Positions 42,614 to 50,994 of a DNA stretch of 64,000 nucleotides are shown piece after piece. The notes under the pieces were generated by a model. The model was given only the letters and a program-made list of their open reading frames with translations, ran no database searches and was not told the DNA's origin. Source of the stretch: JAXGOI01 sp040767605 (GTDB taxonomy: Bacteria; Bacillota; Dehalobacteriia; UBA4068). The first letter of the stretch is position 1. Each line of letters opens with the position of its first letter. The DNA is taken from positions 434,001 through 498,000 of the forward strand of contig JAXGOI010000001.1 of NCBI GenBank assembly GCA_040767605.1, read 5' to 3'. Position numbers and translations under genes: made by a program.

Positions 42614-43975
42614 TTGTTTAAGGCAGCTTTGTCAAACAAATGCAAAAATCCTAATGTAGGGGGCGGCATTCACCCTCCGCAGATGAAAAACACCGCCGAG
42701 ATGGAGACGGCAATTATGCCTACCCCCCCTAAGGTAAATATTGCTATGTCTCAGCATTTGGGCAGATTTTGCGAACCCACCGTAAAAGTTGGGGATGAAG
42801 TTTTTATCGGCACCCTGGTTGGGGACAGCCAGGAATTTTTAAGCGCGCCGATATATTCCAGCGTTTCCGGTAAGGTTACGGCCCTTAAAACGATGCTTTT
42901 ACCCAGAAAATCTCTGGTGGAGGTTTTGGAAATTACCTCCGACGGCCGGGATATGCTGGACCCGGATATTAAACCCCCGGTTGTGGAAAACCGGGAGGAT
43001 TTTATCGCGGCAGTAAAAAAATCCGGCTTAGTCGGCCTGGGAGGAGCGGGCTTCCCCACCTGGATTAAGCTTTCGCCCCCTAAAGGGAAAGAAATTGATA
43101 CCCTTATTATAAATGCCGTGGAGTGCGAGCCCTATATAACCTCGGATTACCGCCAGGTTTTAGAAAGCCCGGATGATGTTATTGAGGGTACTGCCCAGGT
43201 AATAAAATATTTAAATATACCCCAAACCTATATAGCCATTAAGGATGATAAAGTAAAAGCTCTGGCCAAGTTGGAAGAAGCCTTAGCCAAACAGCCGGAA
43301 GAAATAAAAAGCCGCATAGAAATTATGCCCTTTCGTTCCGTTTACCCTTTAGGGGCGGAGAAAGTTCTGATTAACCTTATTACCGGCAAAGAGATTAATA
43401 TAAGGCAAATCCCGGCGGATGTGGGCTGCTTGGTCTTAAATGTTACCTCAGCCTCTTTTATTGCCCAATACCTTAAAACCGGTATTCCTCTGGTAAAAAG
43501 AAGGGTAACCGTAGAGGGGACAGCCATTGCCAACCCGCAAAATGTTTTGGCCCCTATTGGCGCCTCCATTAAGGATATTATTGATTTTACCGGCGGCTTT
43601 AAAGTACCCGCGGGGAAAATTATCTCCGGGGGGCTTATGACGGGAGCCACCATAGACAGGCAGCAGGTGCCCTTATTAAAATCCGATAATGCGATTTTAG
43701 CCCTTTGTGTAAATAATTCCAATCATCCCGCCGAAATGAATTGCATACGCTGCGGACGCTGTATAGAGGCCTGCCCCCTTAGGCTTATGCCCACTTATTT
43801 GGAGGATATGCTTAAGGCGGATAATATTGCCGGCCTTAACAGGGGCGGCGTGATTAACTGCATGGAATGCGGCTCCTGTTCTTATGTTTGCCCCTCCCAC
43901 CGCCAGCTGCTCCAAACCATGAAGCTGGCAAAAGACAGAGTCCGTTATTACCAGCAAAAGGAGGGTTCAAAATAG
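42614..43975 (+). CDS. rnfC: Rnf complex subunit RnfC
   Basis: 453 aa peripheral subunit that carries the NADH/flavin site and two [4Fe-4S] clusters of the ferredoxin:NAD+ oxidoreductase. GGGIHPPQMK opens the protein. GLGGAGFPTWIKL and NAVECEPYITSDYR (near residues 140-180) form the Nqo1/SLBB-like nucleotide region. CIRCGRCIEACP (near 378) and CMECGSCSYVCP (near 416) are the cluster motifs. The start is TTG 42614, eight bases after GGGAGG, with no upstream ATG. It is the first gene of rnfCDGEAB, which exports Na+ or H+ while moving electrons from ferredoxin to NAD+. Confidence 0.96.
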   Translation: MFKAALSNKCKNPNVGGGIHPPQMKNTAEMETAIMPTPPKVNIAMSQHLGRFCEPTVKVGDEVFIGTLVGDSQEFLSAPIYSSVSGKVTALKTMLLPRKSLVEVLEITSDGRDMLDPDIKPPVVENREDFIAAVKKSGLVGLGGAGFPTWIKLSPPKGKEIDTLIINAVECEPYITSDYRQVLESPDDVIEGTAQVIKYLNIPQTYIAIKDDKVKALAKLEEALAKQPEEIKSRIEIMPFRSVYPLGAEKVLINLITGKEINIRQIPADVGCLVLNVTSASFIAQYLKTGIPLVKRRVTVEGTAIANPQNVLAPIGASIKDIIDFTGGFKVPAGKIISGGLMTGATIDRQQVPLLKSDNAILALCVNNSNHPAEMNCIRCGRCIEACPLRLMPTYLEDMLKADNIAGLNRGGVINCMECGSCSYVCPSHRQLLQTMKLAKDRVRYYQQKEGSK

Positions 43976-44032
43976 CGCTAACCCTCATATTTTGCCCTGG
44001 TATTAAAGAATTAATAATCCGGAGGAATTCCA

Positions 44033-44968
44033 ATGAATCATAAATTAGTTATCGGGCCTCCGCCCCATTTTTACAGCGGAGCAAGCACCAGAAGAATTAT
44101 GTTGGATGTAATTATAGCCCTTTTGCCCGCAATTATTGCCTCAATTATTATCTTTGGGCAAAGAGCCTTAATTGTAACTTTGGTTACGGTAATTTCCTGC
44201 GTACTGGGGGAATATATAAGCCGCCGCCTTATGGGGCTTGAGAACACCCTGGATGATTTAAGCGCAGTTGTAACAGGAATTTTACTCTCTCTTTGCCTGC
44301 CTGTAAGCATACCCTTTTATATTGCGGCCTTCGGCGGCTTAATTGCCACCGTAATTATAAAGCAAATGTTCGGCGGCCTGGGGCAGAATTTTGTAAACCC
44401 GGCTCTTGGCGCAAGAATTGCCCTTATGGTTTCCTTCCCGGCGGAAATGACAAACTGGCAATCCGCCGCCTTTACGGCAAGCTCCGCCACGCCTTTAGCC
44501 GCTATGAAGGAGTTAATAATTAACCCCGGGGCCACAGTGGCTCTGCCTACAATAAAAGATCTCTTTTTAGGTCTTCATACCGGCTGCCTGGGGGAAGTAA
44601 GTGTTTTAGCCCTTTTGCTGGGAGCCGTTTATTTAATACTAAGAAAAATTATTACCCCAACCATACCCTTAAGCTTTATAGCCACGGTTTTTCTTTTATC
44701 CTGGGTTTTAGGAGTTAACCCCATATACCAAATATTCAGCGGCGGCTTGGCTTTAGGGGCCTTCTTTATGGCAACGGATTATGTAACCTCCCCCTATCTT
44801 TTAAAGGGTCAGCTGGTTTTCGGGGTACTTTGCGGTATCCTTACGGTACTTATGCGCTTTTACGGGGGAATGCCTGAGGGAGTCTCTTTTGCCATTGTAA
44901 TTATGAATTTATTTGTGCCCTATATTAATCGCTTCTTCCTTAAGAAACCGTTTGGAGGTGCTGCCTAA
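44033..44968 (+). CDS. rnfD: Rnf complex subunit RnfD
   Basis: 311 aa membrane subunit with about ten hydrophobic segments. The covalent-FMN threonine is in the RnfD/NqrB-type TASSATPLAAMK motif (near residue 150). GGLGQNFVNPALGARI near 120 and FMATDYVTSPY near 250 are also conserved. GGAGG lies upstream of the ATG, and the last A of its stop codon is the first A of the rnfG ATG. ApbE, encoded at the end of this operon, is the enzyme expected to attach the FMN. Confidence 0.95.
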   Translation: MNHKLVIGPPPHFYSGASTRRIMLDVIIALLPAIIASIIIFGQRALIVTLVTVISCVLGEYISRRLMGLENTLDDLSAVVTGILLSLCLPVSIPFYIAAFGGLIATVIIKQMFGGLGQNFVNPALGARIALMVSFPAEMTNWQSAAFTASSATPLAAMKELIINPGATVALPTIKDLFLGLHTGCLGEVSVLALLLGAVYLILRKIITPTIPLSFIATVFLLSWVLGVNPIYQIFSGGLALGAFFMATDYVTSPYLLKGQLVFGVLCGILTVLMRFYGGMPEGVSFAIVIMNLFVPYINRFFLKKPFGGAA

Positions 44969-45537
44969 TGAAACCCTCTAAAGTTATGGCCCCGGTTATC
45001 TCTTTGTTTTTTATCTGCCTGATTGTTACGGCCGCCCTGGCCTTTACCTATAATTCCACAAAAGATATAATCGCCGAAACAAAGCTTAAGATTGAAACTG
45101 AAATCCGCCAGGAAATCTTCCCCCAGGGGGAAAGTTTTGAGGCTATGGATATCCCTGAGTTAAGCGTTAATATTTCCTCGGCTTATAAGGCCTTAGGGGC
45201 CTCGGGGGAAACAATGGGCTATATTATCTCCGCCCTTGCCAATGGCTACGGCGGAGCCATGGAAGTTTTAGTAGCGGTAAATGCCGACGGCTCAATTAAA
45301 AATGTCCGCATTTTATCTGATAATGAAACCCCGGGGCTGGGTAAAAACGCGGCCAAAGAAAGCTTTGTAAGCCAATACTATTTATTACCACAAAAGGCCT
45401 TTACCGTTGTTAAAAATACAAAAACCGCCGAAGATGAAATTTTGGCTCTTTCCGGCGCGACTATATCCAGTAAGGCGGTTACCGAAGCCGTAAACGCCGC
45501 TTATCAATGCTATACAGCTTTAGGAGGTGTATCCTGA
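44968..45537 (+). CDS. rnfG: Rnf complex subunit RnfG
   Basis: 189 aa. One N-terminal membrane helix (about residues 8-28) is followed by an extracytoplasmic FMN-binding domain. The flavinylation site is in LALSGATISSKAV (near 165), where ApbE joins FMN to the Thr through phosphoester. NETPGLGKNAAKESF (near 112) is typical of RnfG/NqrC. It overlaps rnfD by one base, and rnfE starts inside its TGA stop (TGATG). Confidence 0.95.
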   Translation: MKPSKVMAPVISLFFICLIVTAALAFTYNSTKDIIAETKLKIETEIRQEIFPQGESFEAMDIPELSVNISSAYKALGASGETMGYIISALANGYGGAMEVLVAVNADGSIKNVRILSDNETPGLGKNAAKESFVSQYYLLPQKAFTVVKNTKTAEDEILALSGATISSKAVTEAVNAAYQCYTALGGVS

Positions 45538-46208
45538 TGCTTTTAAATTCTTTTACAAACGGCATAATTAAAGAAAACCCAGTTTTTCGTCTGACTTTGG
45601 GGATGTGCCCCACTTTGGCCGTTACCACCATGGCCAGTAACGGTTTGGGTATGGGTTTGGCCGCAACAGCCGTTTTAATTTGCTCCAATGTGGTTATATC
45701 CCTTGTGAATAATCTTATACCCTCAAAGGTGAGAATCCCGGCCTATATAACAATTATTGCCGGCTTTGTTTCCGTTGTGCAGCTATTGGTTCAGGCTTAT
45801 GCCCCTGCCTTAAATGATAGGCTGGGTATATTCCTGCCCCTTATTGTTGTTAACTGCATAATTTTAGCCCGGGCGGAAATGTTTGCCAGCAAAAATAAAG
45901 TTTTTGCCTCTTTCTTAGACGGAGCCGGCATGGGGCTGGGTTTTACCCTGGCTTTGGTTTTTATCGGTTCTATCAGGGAATTAATCGGCAACGGAACTAT
46001 TTTTGGCTATGCTATAACCGCCGGGGTATTGCCTCCGGTTTTAATCGCGATTTTACCGCCGGGGGGGTTCTTTATTTTAGGGGTTTTAATTGCTCTTGTT
46101 AACCATTTAACCTCCGCCCCTGCCAAAACCGCCGCAGCCGACTGCGAACATTGCGGGGCTCACGGCATATGCGGGGCCAGTAAAGTAACATGGAGGGCTG
46201 AAAAATAA
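45537..46208 (+). CDS. rnfE: Rnf complex subunit RnfE
   Basis: 223 aa with six hydrophobic segments. N-terminal FTNGIIKENPVFRLTLGMCPTLAVT and ISLVNNLIPSKVRIPAYI identify the RnfE/NqrD family, whose conserved Cys (GMCP) helps hold an intramembrane Fe-S site with RnfA. The start is ATG 45537, overlapping the rnfG stop and preceded by AGGAGG. An unusual Cys-rich tail (CEHCGAHGICG, near residue 205) follows the last helix, as in some clostridial RnfE. It ends overlapping the rnfA ATG. Confidence 0.95.
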   Translation: MLLNSFTNGIIKENPVFRLTLGMCPTLAVTTMASNGLGMGLAATAVLICSNVVISLVNNLIPSKVRIPAYITIIAGFVSVVQLLVQAYAPALNDRLGIFLPLIVVNCIILARAEMFASKNKVFASFLDGAGMGLGFTLALVFIGSIRELIGNGTIFGYAITAGVLPPVLIAILPPGGFFILGVLIALVNHLTSAPAKTAAADCEHCGAHGICGASKVTWRAEK

Positions 46209-46798
46209 TGAAAATTTTACTTGCGATTTTACTCAGCTCTATTTTAGTGGATAATATGGTACTTTCTAAATTTTTGGGCATTTGCCCGTTTTTAGGTGTA
46301 TCTAAAAAAATAGGCACCGCCATTGGCATGGGGATTGCCGTAACCTTTGTTATGGTTATTGCCACTGCGGCTACCTTCCCTATTTCTCTGTATATTTTAG
46401 AGCCGAATAATCTGGGCTATTTAACCACCCTTACTTTTATTTTGGTAATTGCCTCGATAGTTCAATTTTTAGAAACTGTTTTAAAGCGCTATATACCCTC
46501 CCTTTATAATGCCCTGGGTATATACTTGCCCCTTATAACCACCAACTGCGCCGTTTTAGGTATAACCCTGCTGGTTATAGATAATAAGCTCAACTATCTT
46601 CAGGCTTTGGTAAACAGCCTTGGAGCAGGCTTAGGCTTTTTGCTGGCTATGATTATTTTCTCCGGCATAAGGGAAAAGCTGGAATCCAGCGATATTCCCA
46701 AGGCTTTGCAGGGGCTGCCCATAAGCCTGATTTCAGCGGCAATCATCTCTATGGCCTTTTTAGGCTTCCAGGGATTGGTAGAGGGTTTGTTCAGATAG
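46208..46798 (+). CDS. rnfA: Rnf complex subunit RnfA
   Basis: 196 aa, six hydrophobic segments. SILVDNMVLSKFLGICPFLGVSKK at the start carries the conserved GICP cysteine, and YLPLITTNCAVLG near 120 the second half of the inverted-topology pair found in RnfA/NqrE. It pairs with RnfE in the membrane, and electrons pass between the two cysteine pairs. Translation is coupled to rnfE by overlapping TAATG. Confidence 0.96.
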   Translation: MKILLAILLSSILVDNMVLSKFLGICPFLGVSKKIGTAIGMGIAVTFVMVIATAATFPISLYILEPNNLGYLTTLTFILVIASIVQFLETVLKRYIPSLYNALGIYLPLITTNCAVLGITLLVIDNKLNYLQALVNSLGAGLGFLLAMIIFSGIREKLESSDIPKALQGLPISLISAAIISMAFLGFQGLVEGLFR

Positions 46799-46825
46799 TT
46801 TGCAGATAAAGGAGCGGGAATTACT

Positions 46826-47611
46826 ATGTCGATTATCCTCCCAGTAGCCCTGGTAGCGGGCTTAGGTTTAGTTGCCGGAATTATTTTAACCGCGGCATCA
46901 ATTATAATGGCTACCCAAACAAATGAGAAAAAAGAAGCAATCCTGGCGGCTCTGCCCGGGGCTAATTGCGGCAGCTGCGGCTATACCGGCTGCGAAAACT
47001 ATGCCGCAGCCCTGGTTGAGGGCAAAGCGGAATTAACCTCCTGCCCCCCCGGGGGAGAAACGACAGCCAAAAAGCTGGCTGAAATTTTAGGGGTTGAAGC
47101 CGGGGAAATGATAAAAAAAGGGGCCTTTGTAAAATGCCGGGGCTCTCTTGACCATACCTATATTAAAGCGGATTATCAGGGGATATCCTCCTGTGCGGCG
47201 GCAAATATGTATTTAGACGGCCCTAATCGCTGCTCCTATGGCTGCCTGGGCTTTGGGGATTGCGCCGCAGATTGCCCCTATGGGGCTATTGAAATAATCC
47301 GGGGCCTTGCAACCATAGATTTATGCAAATGTATTGGCTGCGGCATCTGCGTTAAAAGCTGCCCTAAAAAGATTATCAGCTTATTACCCGTTAATGAAGG
47401 CAAAGCCCTGGTAAGATGCAGCAGCAAAGATAAGGCTGCCTATACCAGAAATGTTTGCTCCGCCGGCTGTATTGCCTGCGGGCGCTGTGTAAAGGTTTGC
47501 CCCAGCGAGGCCATAAGCATAATTAATAATCTGGCTGTTATAGATTCTGAAAAATGTATCGGCTGCGGCAAATGTGTAGAGGTATGCCCGGTGGAGGCCA
47601 TTGGAATTTAA
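46826..47611 (+). CDS. rnfB: Rnf complex ferredoxin-type subunit RnfB
   Basis: 261 aa. An N-terminal membrane helix (about residues 5-28) is followed by a CGSCGYTGC...C cluster-binding Fe-S domain (near 50-75) and then several 4Cys motifs, including CKCIGCGICVKSCP (near 168), CIACGRCVKVCP (near 213) and CIGCGKCVEVCP (near 243). RnfB receives electrons from reduced ferredoxin and passes them into the complex. GGAGCGGG precedes the ATG. It is the last subunit gene of the operon and is followed almost directly by apbE. Confidence 0.95.
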   Translation: MSIILPVALVAGLGLVAGIILTAASIIMATQTNEKKEAILAALPGANCGSCGYTGCENYAAALVEGKAELTSCPPGGETTAKKLAEILGVEAGEMIKKGAFVKCRGSLDHTYIKADYQGISSCAAANMYLDGPNRCSYGCLGFGDCAADCPYGAIEIIRGLATIDLCKCIGCGICVKSCPKKIISLLPVNEGKALVRCSSKDKAAYTRNVCSAGCIACGRCVKVCPSEAISIINNLAVIDSEKCIGCGKCVEVCPVEAIGI

Positions 47612-47612
47612 A

Positions 47613-48650
47613 ATGCGGCGCTTAAATATCCGGCAATTAAGCTTTAAATTAGGCATAAAAATATTAAATAAAAGCAGGGCCATAAATAAATGCCTTATTG
47701 CCCTGCTTTTTGTTTTGCTCATTTTTTCTGGGGGCTGCGGCTTAAACCTTAAGCCCTATTCAAGGGAGTTTTTTGCAATGGATACTTTGATTACCATTGA
47801 GCTTTATGCAAAAAATGATGCCCTTGGCTCTTTGGCGCTAAATAAGGCGGAAGAGGAGTTTTACCGTATAGCCCGGCTGACAACCCGCTTTTCCTCCCCC
47901 GATACGGCCAATACAAAAGAGGAAACCGGCAATCTCCAATTTATAAATGCCAATACCGGCCGGGAAGTGGAAATAGACCCGGAGCTTTGGTATTTACTTT
48001 CCCGCTGCAGAATTTGGGGGGAAAGAACCAACGGGGCCTTTGATATTAGCTTGGGGGCTGTTTCCGATTTATGGGATTTTCAACACGGCGGGCAAATTCC
48101 GGATAAAGAAGAATTGGCTGAAGTTCTTGAAAAAACCGGCTTTGAAAAAGTTTTTTTAGTAAGGGATGTTAACCGTGTTTTAATAGAGCCCGGCGTAAGC
48201 CTGGATTTAGGGGCCATGGCCAAAGGCTATGCCACGGATAAGGCCGCCCAAATTTTACGGGAGCTGGGGATAAAACATGCCTTAATTAATGCCGGGGGGA
48301 ATGTTTATACCTTGGGGTGCCAGCCCACAGGAGAGCCCTGGAGAGTTGGAATTAAACACCCCCGCAAGGCGGATGAGTATTTAGAAATTCTGGAGGCGGC
48401 AGATACCGCCATAGTTACCTCCGGGGATTATCAGCGCAATTTTATAAGTGATGAGGGTATACTTTATCATCATATTTTAAACCCCGAAACCGGCTTCCCC
48501 GCTACGGAAAGCATCTCTGTTACGGTAATAGGCCCCAGCTCATTTGAGGCGGATATACTCTCTACCGCCCTTTTTGTAATGGGAAATAAAAAAGGCCCCG
48601 AGTTTGCCAAAAACTTCCCCCAATTTAAAACAATTTTTTATGAGGAATAA
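47613..48650 (+). CDS. apbE: FAD:protein FMN transferase (lipoprotein)
   Basis: 345 aa. A signal with a lipobox-like end, LLIFSGGC (about residue 43), means the enzyme is exported and lipidated. Catalytic-domain motifs are FFAMDTLITIEL, GAFDISLGAVSDLWDF near 145, DLGAMAKGYATDKAA near 195, and NAGGNVYTLG near 220. ApbE transfers FMN from FAD to Thr in Dxx(S/T)GAT motifs, which fits RnfG and RnfD encoded just before it. The start is ATG 47613, two bases after the rnfB stop; a TTG at 47601 overlapping rnfB is also possible. Confidence 0.93.
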   Translation: MRRLNIRQLSFKLGIKILNKSRAINKCLIALLFVLLIFSGGCGLNLKPYSREFFAMDTLITIELYAKNDALGSLALNKAEEEFYRIARLTTRFSSPDTANTKEETGNLQFINANTGREVEIDPELWYLLSRCRIWGERTNGAFDISLGAVSDLWDFQHGGQIPDKEELAEVLEKTGFEKVFLVRDVNRVLIEPGVSLDLGAMAKGYATDKAAQILRELGIKHALINAGGNVYTLGCQPTGEPWRVGIKHPRKADEYLEILEAADTAIVTSGDYQRNFISDEGILYHHILNPETGFPATESISVTVIGPSSFEADILSTALFVMGNKKGPEFAKNFPQFKTIFYEE

Positions 48651-48659
48651 ATAAGCCGC

Positions 48660-48713
48660 GGCTAAAGAACAGCTTTGAGAGGGCCCGGGGCAAAAAATTT
48701 TTTAGCCTTTTTA
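48660..48713 (+). terminator. Possible terminator after apbE
   Basis: ggctaaa (48660-48666) and tttagcc (48701-48707) pair across a 34-base GC-rich loop and are followed by tttttat. Loop length lowers confidence. Confidence 0.4.
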
Positions 48714-48736
48714 TGGCAATTATAAGAGGATTAAGC

Positions 48737-48765
48737 TTAATTATAAGTACGGGCTATGGTATAAT
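48737..48765 (+). promoter_or_regulatory. Promoter of pyrE
   Basis: TTAATT (48737-48742), 17 bases, TATAAT (48760-48765). It lies 40 bases before the start codon. Confidence 0.6.
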
Positions 48766-48805
48766 GTTTATTAAAATCAAGTAAAACCAGATAAGGAGTG
48801 CCGAT

Positions 48806-49330
48806 ATGGAAAAAGCAGCGCTTGCAAAAAAAATTTACGATACGGCCCATATTACAGGGAAATTTAAATTACGCTCCGGGCAGATTTCCAATGAATATTT
48901 TGATAAATACCTTTTTGAAGCGGAGCCCCGGCTGCTGGAAGAAATTGCGGAAATGATGAAAAGGCTTATCCCCGAAGGTACCGAAGTACTGGCGGGCTTA
49001 GAAATGGGGGGCATACCCATAGTTACGGCTCTTTCAATGAAATGCGGCCTGCCGGCCTCTTTTGTGAGAAAAAAAGCCAAGGAATACGGTACCTGCAAGC
49101 TGGCTGAAGGCGCGGATGTTAAAGATAAAAAAACCTGCGTTATTGAGGATGTTGTAACCACCGGCGGCCAAATTATAGAAAGCGTAAGAGAGCTTAGAAA
49201 AAGAGGAGCTCTTATTGATACCGTACTTTGTGTAATTCAAAGAAACCCCCAGGCAACGGATATTCTGGCAGCGGAGGACCTAAGGCTTATCCCCGCCTTT
49301 ACCATGGAATACCTAAAAAGCCGGGCTTAA
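48806..49330 (+). CDS. pyrE: Orotate phosphoribosyltransferase
   Basis: 174 aa. It makes OMP from orotate and PRPP in pyrimidine synthesis. The PRPP-binding motif is VIEDVVTTGGQIIES (near residue 118). FKLRSGQISNEYFDKYLFE (near 20) is the orotate-side N-terminal segment, and LAGLEMGGIPI lies near 68. AAGGAG precedes the ATG. It has its own promoter and terminator and no other pyr genes beside it. The length and motifs fit PyrE better than xanthine or adenine PRTases. Confidence 0.92.
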   Translation: MEKAALAKKIYDTAHITGKFKLRSGQISNEYFDKYLFEAEPRLLEEIAEMMKRLIPEGTEVLAGLEMGGIPIVTALSMKCGLPASFVRKKAKEYGTCKLAEGADVKDKKTCVIEDVVTTGGQIIESVRELRKRGALIDTVLCVIQRNPQATDILAAEDLRLIPAFTMEYLKSRA

Positions 49331-49355
49331 AAAAATAATAGTTTACGCCAAGCTT

Positions 49356-49386
49356 AAACACCGCCAAAAAGGCGGTGTTTTCTATT
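49356..49386 (+). terminator. Terminator after pyrE
   Basis: 10-bp stem aaacaccgcc / ggcggtgttt with an aaaaa loop (49356-49380), followed by tctatt. Confidence 0.85.
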
Positions 49387-49438
49387 GCTGTTAAGAGCCT
49401 ATTTAAGCCCCGTAAGGCGTTTTAGAGCTTACAAGGCA

Positions 49439-49690
49439 TTAAGCCCTTTTAAGCATATTTACTATTGCAAGGAGGATAACAGCCCCTAAAACCGCAACTA
49501 TTAAACTCCCTAAATTAAAACCGGTAATCCCTGGGCCGCCAAAAAAGCCCATAATAAAGCCGCCGATAACTCCCCCGGCAATACCCGCCAAAATATTCTT
49601 GCCCGCCCCCATTTTACGATTATTTTTTGTTATTATACTGGCAAGCCAGCCTGCCAGAGCTCCTAAAATAACCCAGCTTATTATGCCCAT
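49439..49690 (-). CDS. GlsB/YeaQ/YmgE family membrane protein
   Basis: 83 aa with three hydrophobic helices. MGIISWVILGALAGWLASIITKN and the glycine-rich GAGKNILAGIAGGVIGGFIMGFFGG are the signature of the transglycosylase-associated/GlsB family, small membrane proteins linked to general stress. The start is ATG 49688-49690 with AAGGGG upstream; an open frame 13 codons longer has no ribosome site. It stands alone; no Asp23 genes are nearby. Confidence 0.9.
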   Translation of the reverse strand: MGIISWVILGALAGWLASIITKNNRKMGAGKNILAGIAGGVIGGFIMGFFGGPGITGFNLGSLIVAVLGAVILLAIVNMLKRA

Positions 49691-49862
49691 ATAAAATCCC
49701 CTTTCTGTCCTCTTTACGCGTTTTATCATCTCTGCCCTTTTCCATTCCGATTATTCTTATTATCCCGGATTTACTCATAAATATTATTTATTTGGCAAAA
49801 ATAATCAATAAAGGCATATGGGCATAAATAGTTTAGATATAATTTTTAAGGGGGAGAAAATA

Positions 49863-50009
49863 ATGACGCATAAGGAATATACTTTAGGGGCTATTGGGGA
49901 ATATTTAAATACGTTGCCTAAAAATATCAGGCAAATTATTGAAGCAAGTGATATTGAATTTGAAACCCTGGGAGAGCTCCAGTATTATGTGGGTAATCTT
50001 ACGGAATAA
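49863..50009 (+). CDS. Small hypothetical protein (48 aa)
   Basis: Not recognised. It begins MTHKEYTLGAIGEYL after a clear GGGGGAG site eight bases upstream. It is soluble and acidic, with predicted helices and no Cys. The good ribosome site and the compact gene, ending just before the convergent exporter gene, favour a real gene. No domain is assigned. Confidence 0.5.
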   Translation: MTHKEYTLGAIGEYLNTLPKNIRQIIEASDIEFETLGELQYYVGNLTE

Positions 50010-50015
50010 AAAAAA

Positions 50016-50819
50016 CTAAAGAATAAATAAATTAAATGAGCCTGCAAAACGCAGGATATTGTAAATGCTTAAAGCCCCGAGAACAATTAGAAGGACAAAG
50101 AAAAAGGATTCTACCTCTCCATCGTTAAGCCTGGCAGAAATACAACTTCCGATTAAGGCCCCCAGAACCCCTCCAAAGCACATAGCTATAAGTAAGGATG
50201 GAGCAAAACTCGGAATACTTCGGGTAAAAATACTCATAATAATATTGGCCATTTGAGAAAAAAATATTATAAACAGAGAGTTTATTGCCGCCTCTTTTGC
50301 CCTCATTGAAAAAAAATAACACAAAACTCCGATATTGATAGGCCCCCCTCCAATACCCAGAAAAGACGCAAGAAGGCCTAATGCAAAACCAATTCCTAAA
50401 CAACCCTTAGGGTTTGAAATTTTTTTAGTTAACAGGTGCTGTTTGTTTTTTATATAAAGGATACAAACAATATTAATGCCTAATAAAATCAGATGCTGAA
50501 TAAGGCCAAGGGTATTTTCTCCCCCCCAAAGGGAAATAACCGTATTTAAAAGCACTTTACCGGCAACCCCACCAATGCAGGAGCCTAGGGCCAGATAACC
50601 GCTGACAATTACACTAATCTTAATTTCCTTTCTGATGTTTCTTATTATTGCAACTAGGGACATGCTTAATACGGTGCAGCTTGATAAAAAACTAATAGCT
50701 GTTACGCTTAATATGTTTAAACCATCTAATACCGGCTTGAGGATTATCCCCCCGCCGATACCGCTTATAGCCCCGATTATTGATGTTAGAGTAGCTATCA
50801 CTAAAAAGAGTATCCACAT
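50016..50819 (-). CDS. Sulfite exporter TauE/SafE family (TSUP) membrane protein
   Basis: 267 aa with about eight hydrophobic segments arranged as two related halves: IIGAISGIGGGIILKPVLDGLN near residue 15, and GFALGLLASFLGIGGGPINIGVLCYFF near 145, each with the GxGGG motif of the DUF81 family. Members move sulfite, sulfoacetate and other organosulfur anions. It lies downstream of ATP sulfurylase on the same strand, separated by a hairpin and a direct repeat. It could remove sulfite or import a sulfur anion; direction cannot be read from sequence. Confidence 0.88.
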   Translation of the reverse strand: MWILFLVIATLTSIIGAISGIGGGIILKPVLDGLNILSVTAISFLSSCTVLSMSLVAIIRNIRKEIKISVIVSGYLALGSCIGGVAGKVLLNTVISLWGGENTLGLIQHLILLGINIVCILYIKNKQHLLTKKISNPKGCLGIGFALGLLASFLGIGGGPINIGVLCYFFSMRAKEAAINSLFIIFFSQMANIIMSIFTRSIPSFAPSLLIAMCFGGVLGALIGSCISARLNDGEVESFFFVLLIVLGALSIYNILRFAGSFNLFIL

Positions 50820-50833
50820 TTTTCTATCCTTAA

Positions 50834-50907
50834 TAAAAAGTTTTTGTTATAAACCCTGGGGTAAGCCTTAGTAAAAAGTTTTTATTATAAACCCCGGGGT
50901 AAGCCTA
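50834..50907. repeat. Two direct copies of a 36-37-bp repeat
   Basis: 50834-50870 and 50872-50907 differ by about two or three bases (each is a taaaaagttttt block, then ttataaacccyggggtaagcct). They lie upstream of the TauE-type gene and downstream of the sat hairpin, and may duplicate a promoter-proximal element. Confidence 0.8.
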
Positions 50908-50929
50908 GATATAAATAAAAATTCTGCCT

Positions 50930-50978
50930 TTTAAAATACAGAGGCTGCCGTGCTTCGGATAATGCAGCGGCAGCCTCT
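50930..50978 (-). terminator. Hairpin after sat
   Basis: Perfect 11-bp stem agaggctgccg / cggcagcctct (50940-50950 with 50968-50978). The following minus-strand GTATTTTAAAA is only a weak T-tract. It probably ends or attenuates the sulfur operon before the TauE-type gene. Confidence 0.7.
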
Positions 50979-50994
50979 TAAATCTGTAAAAAAA

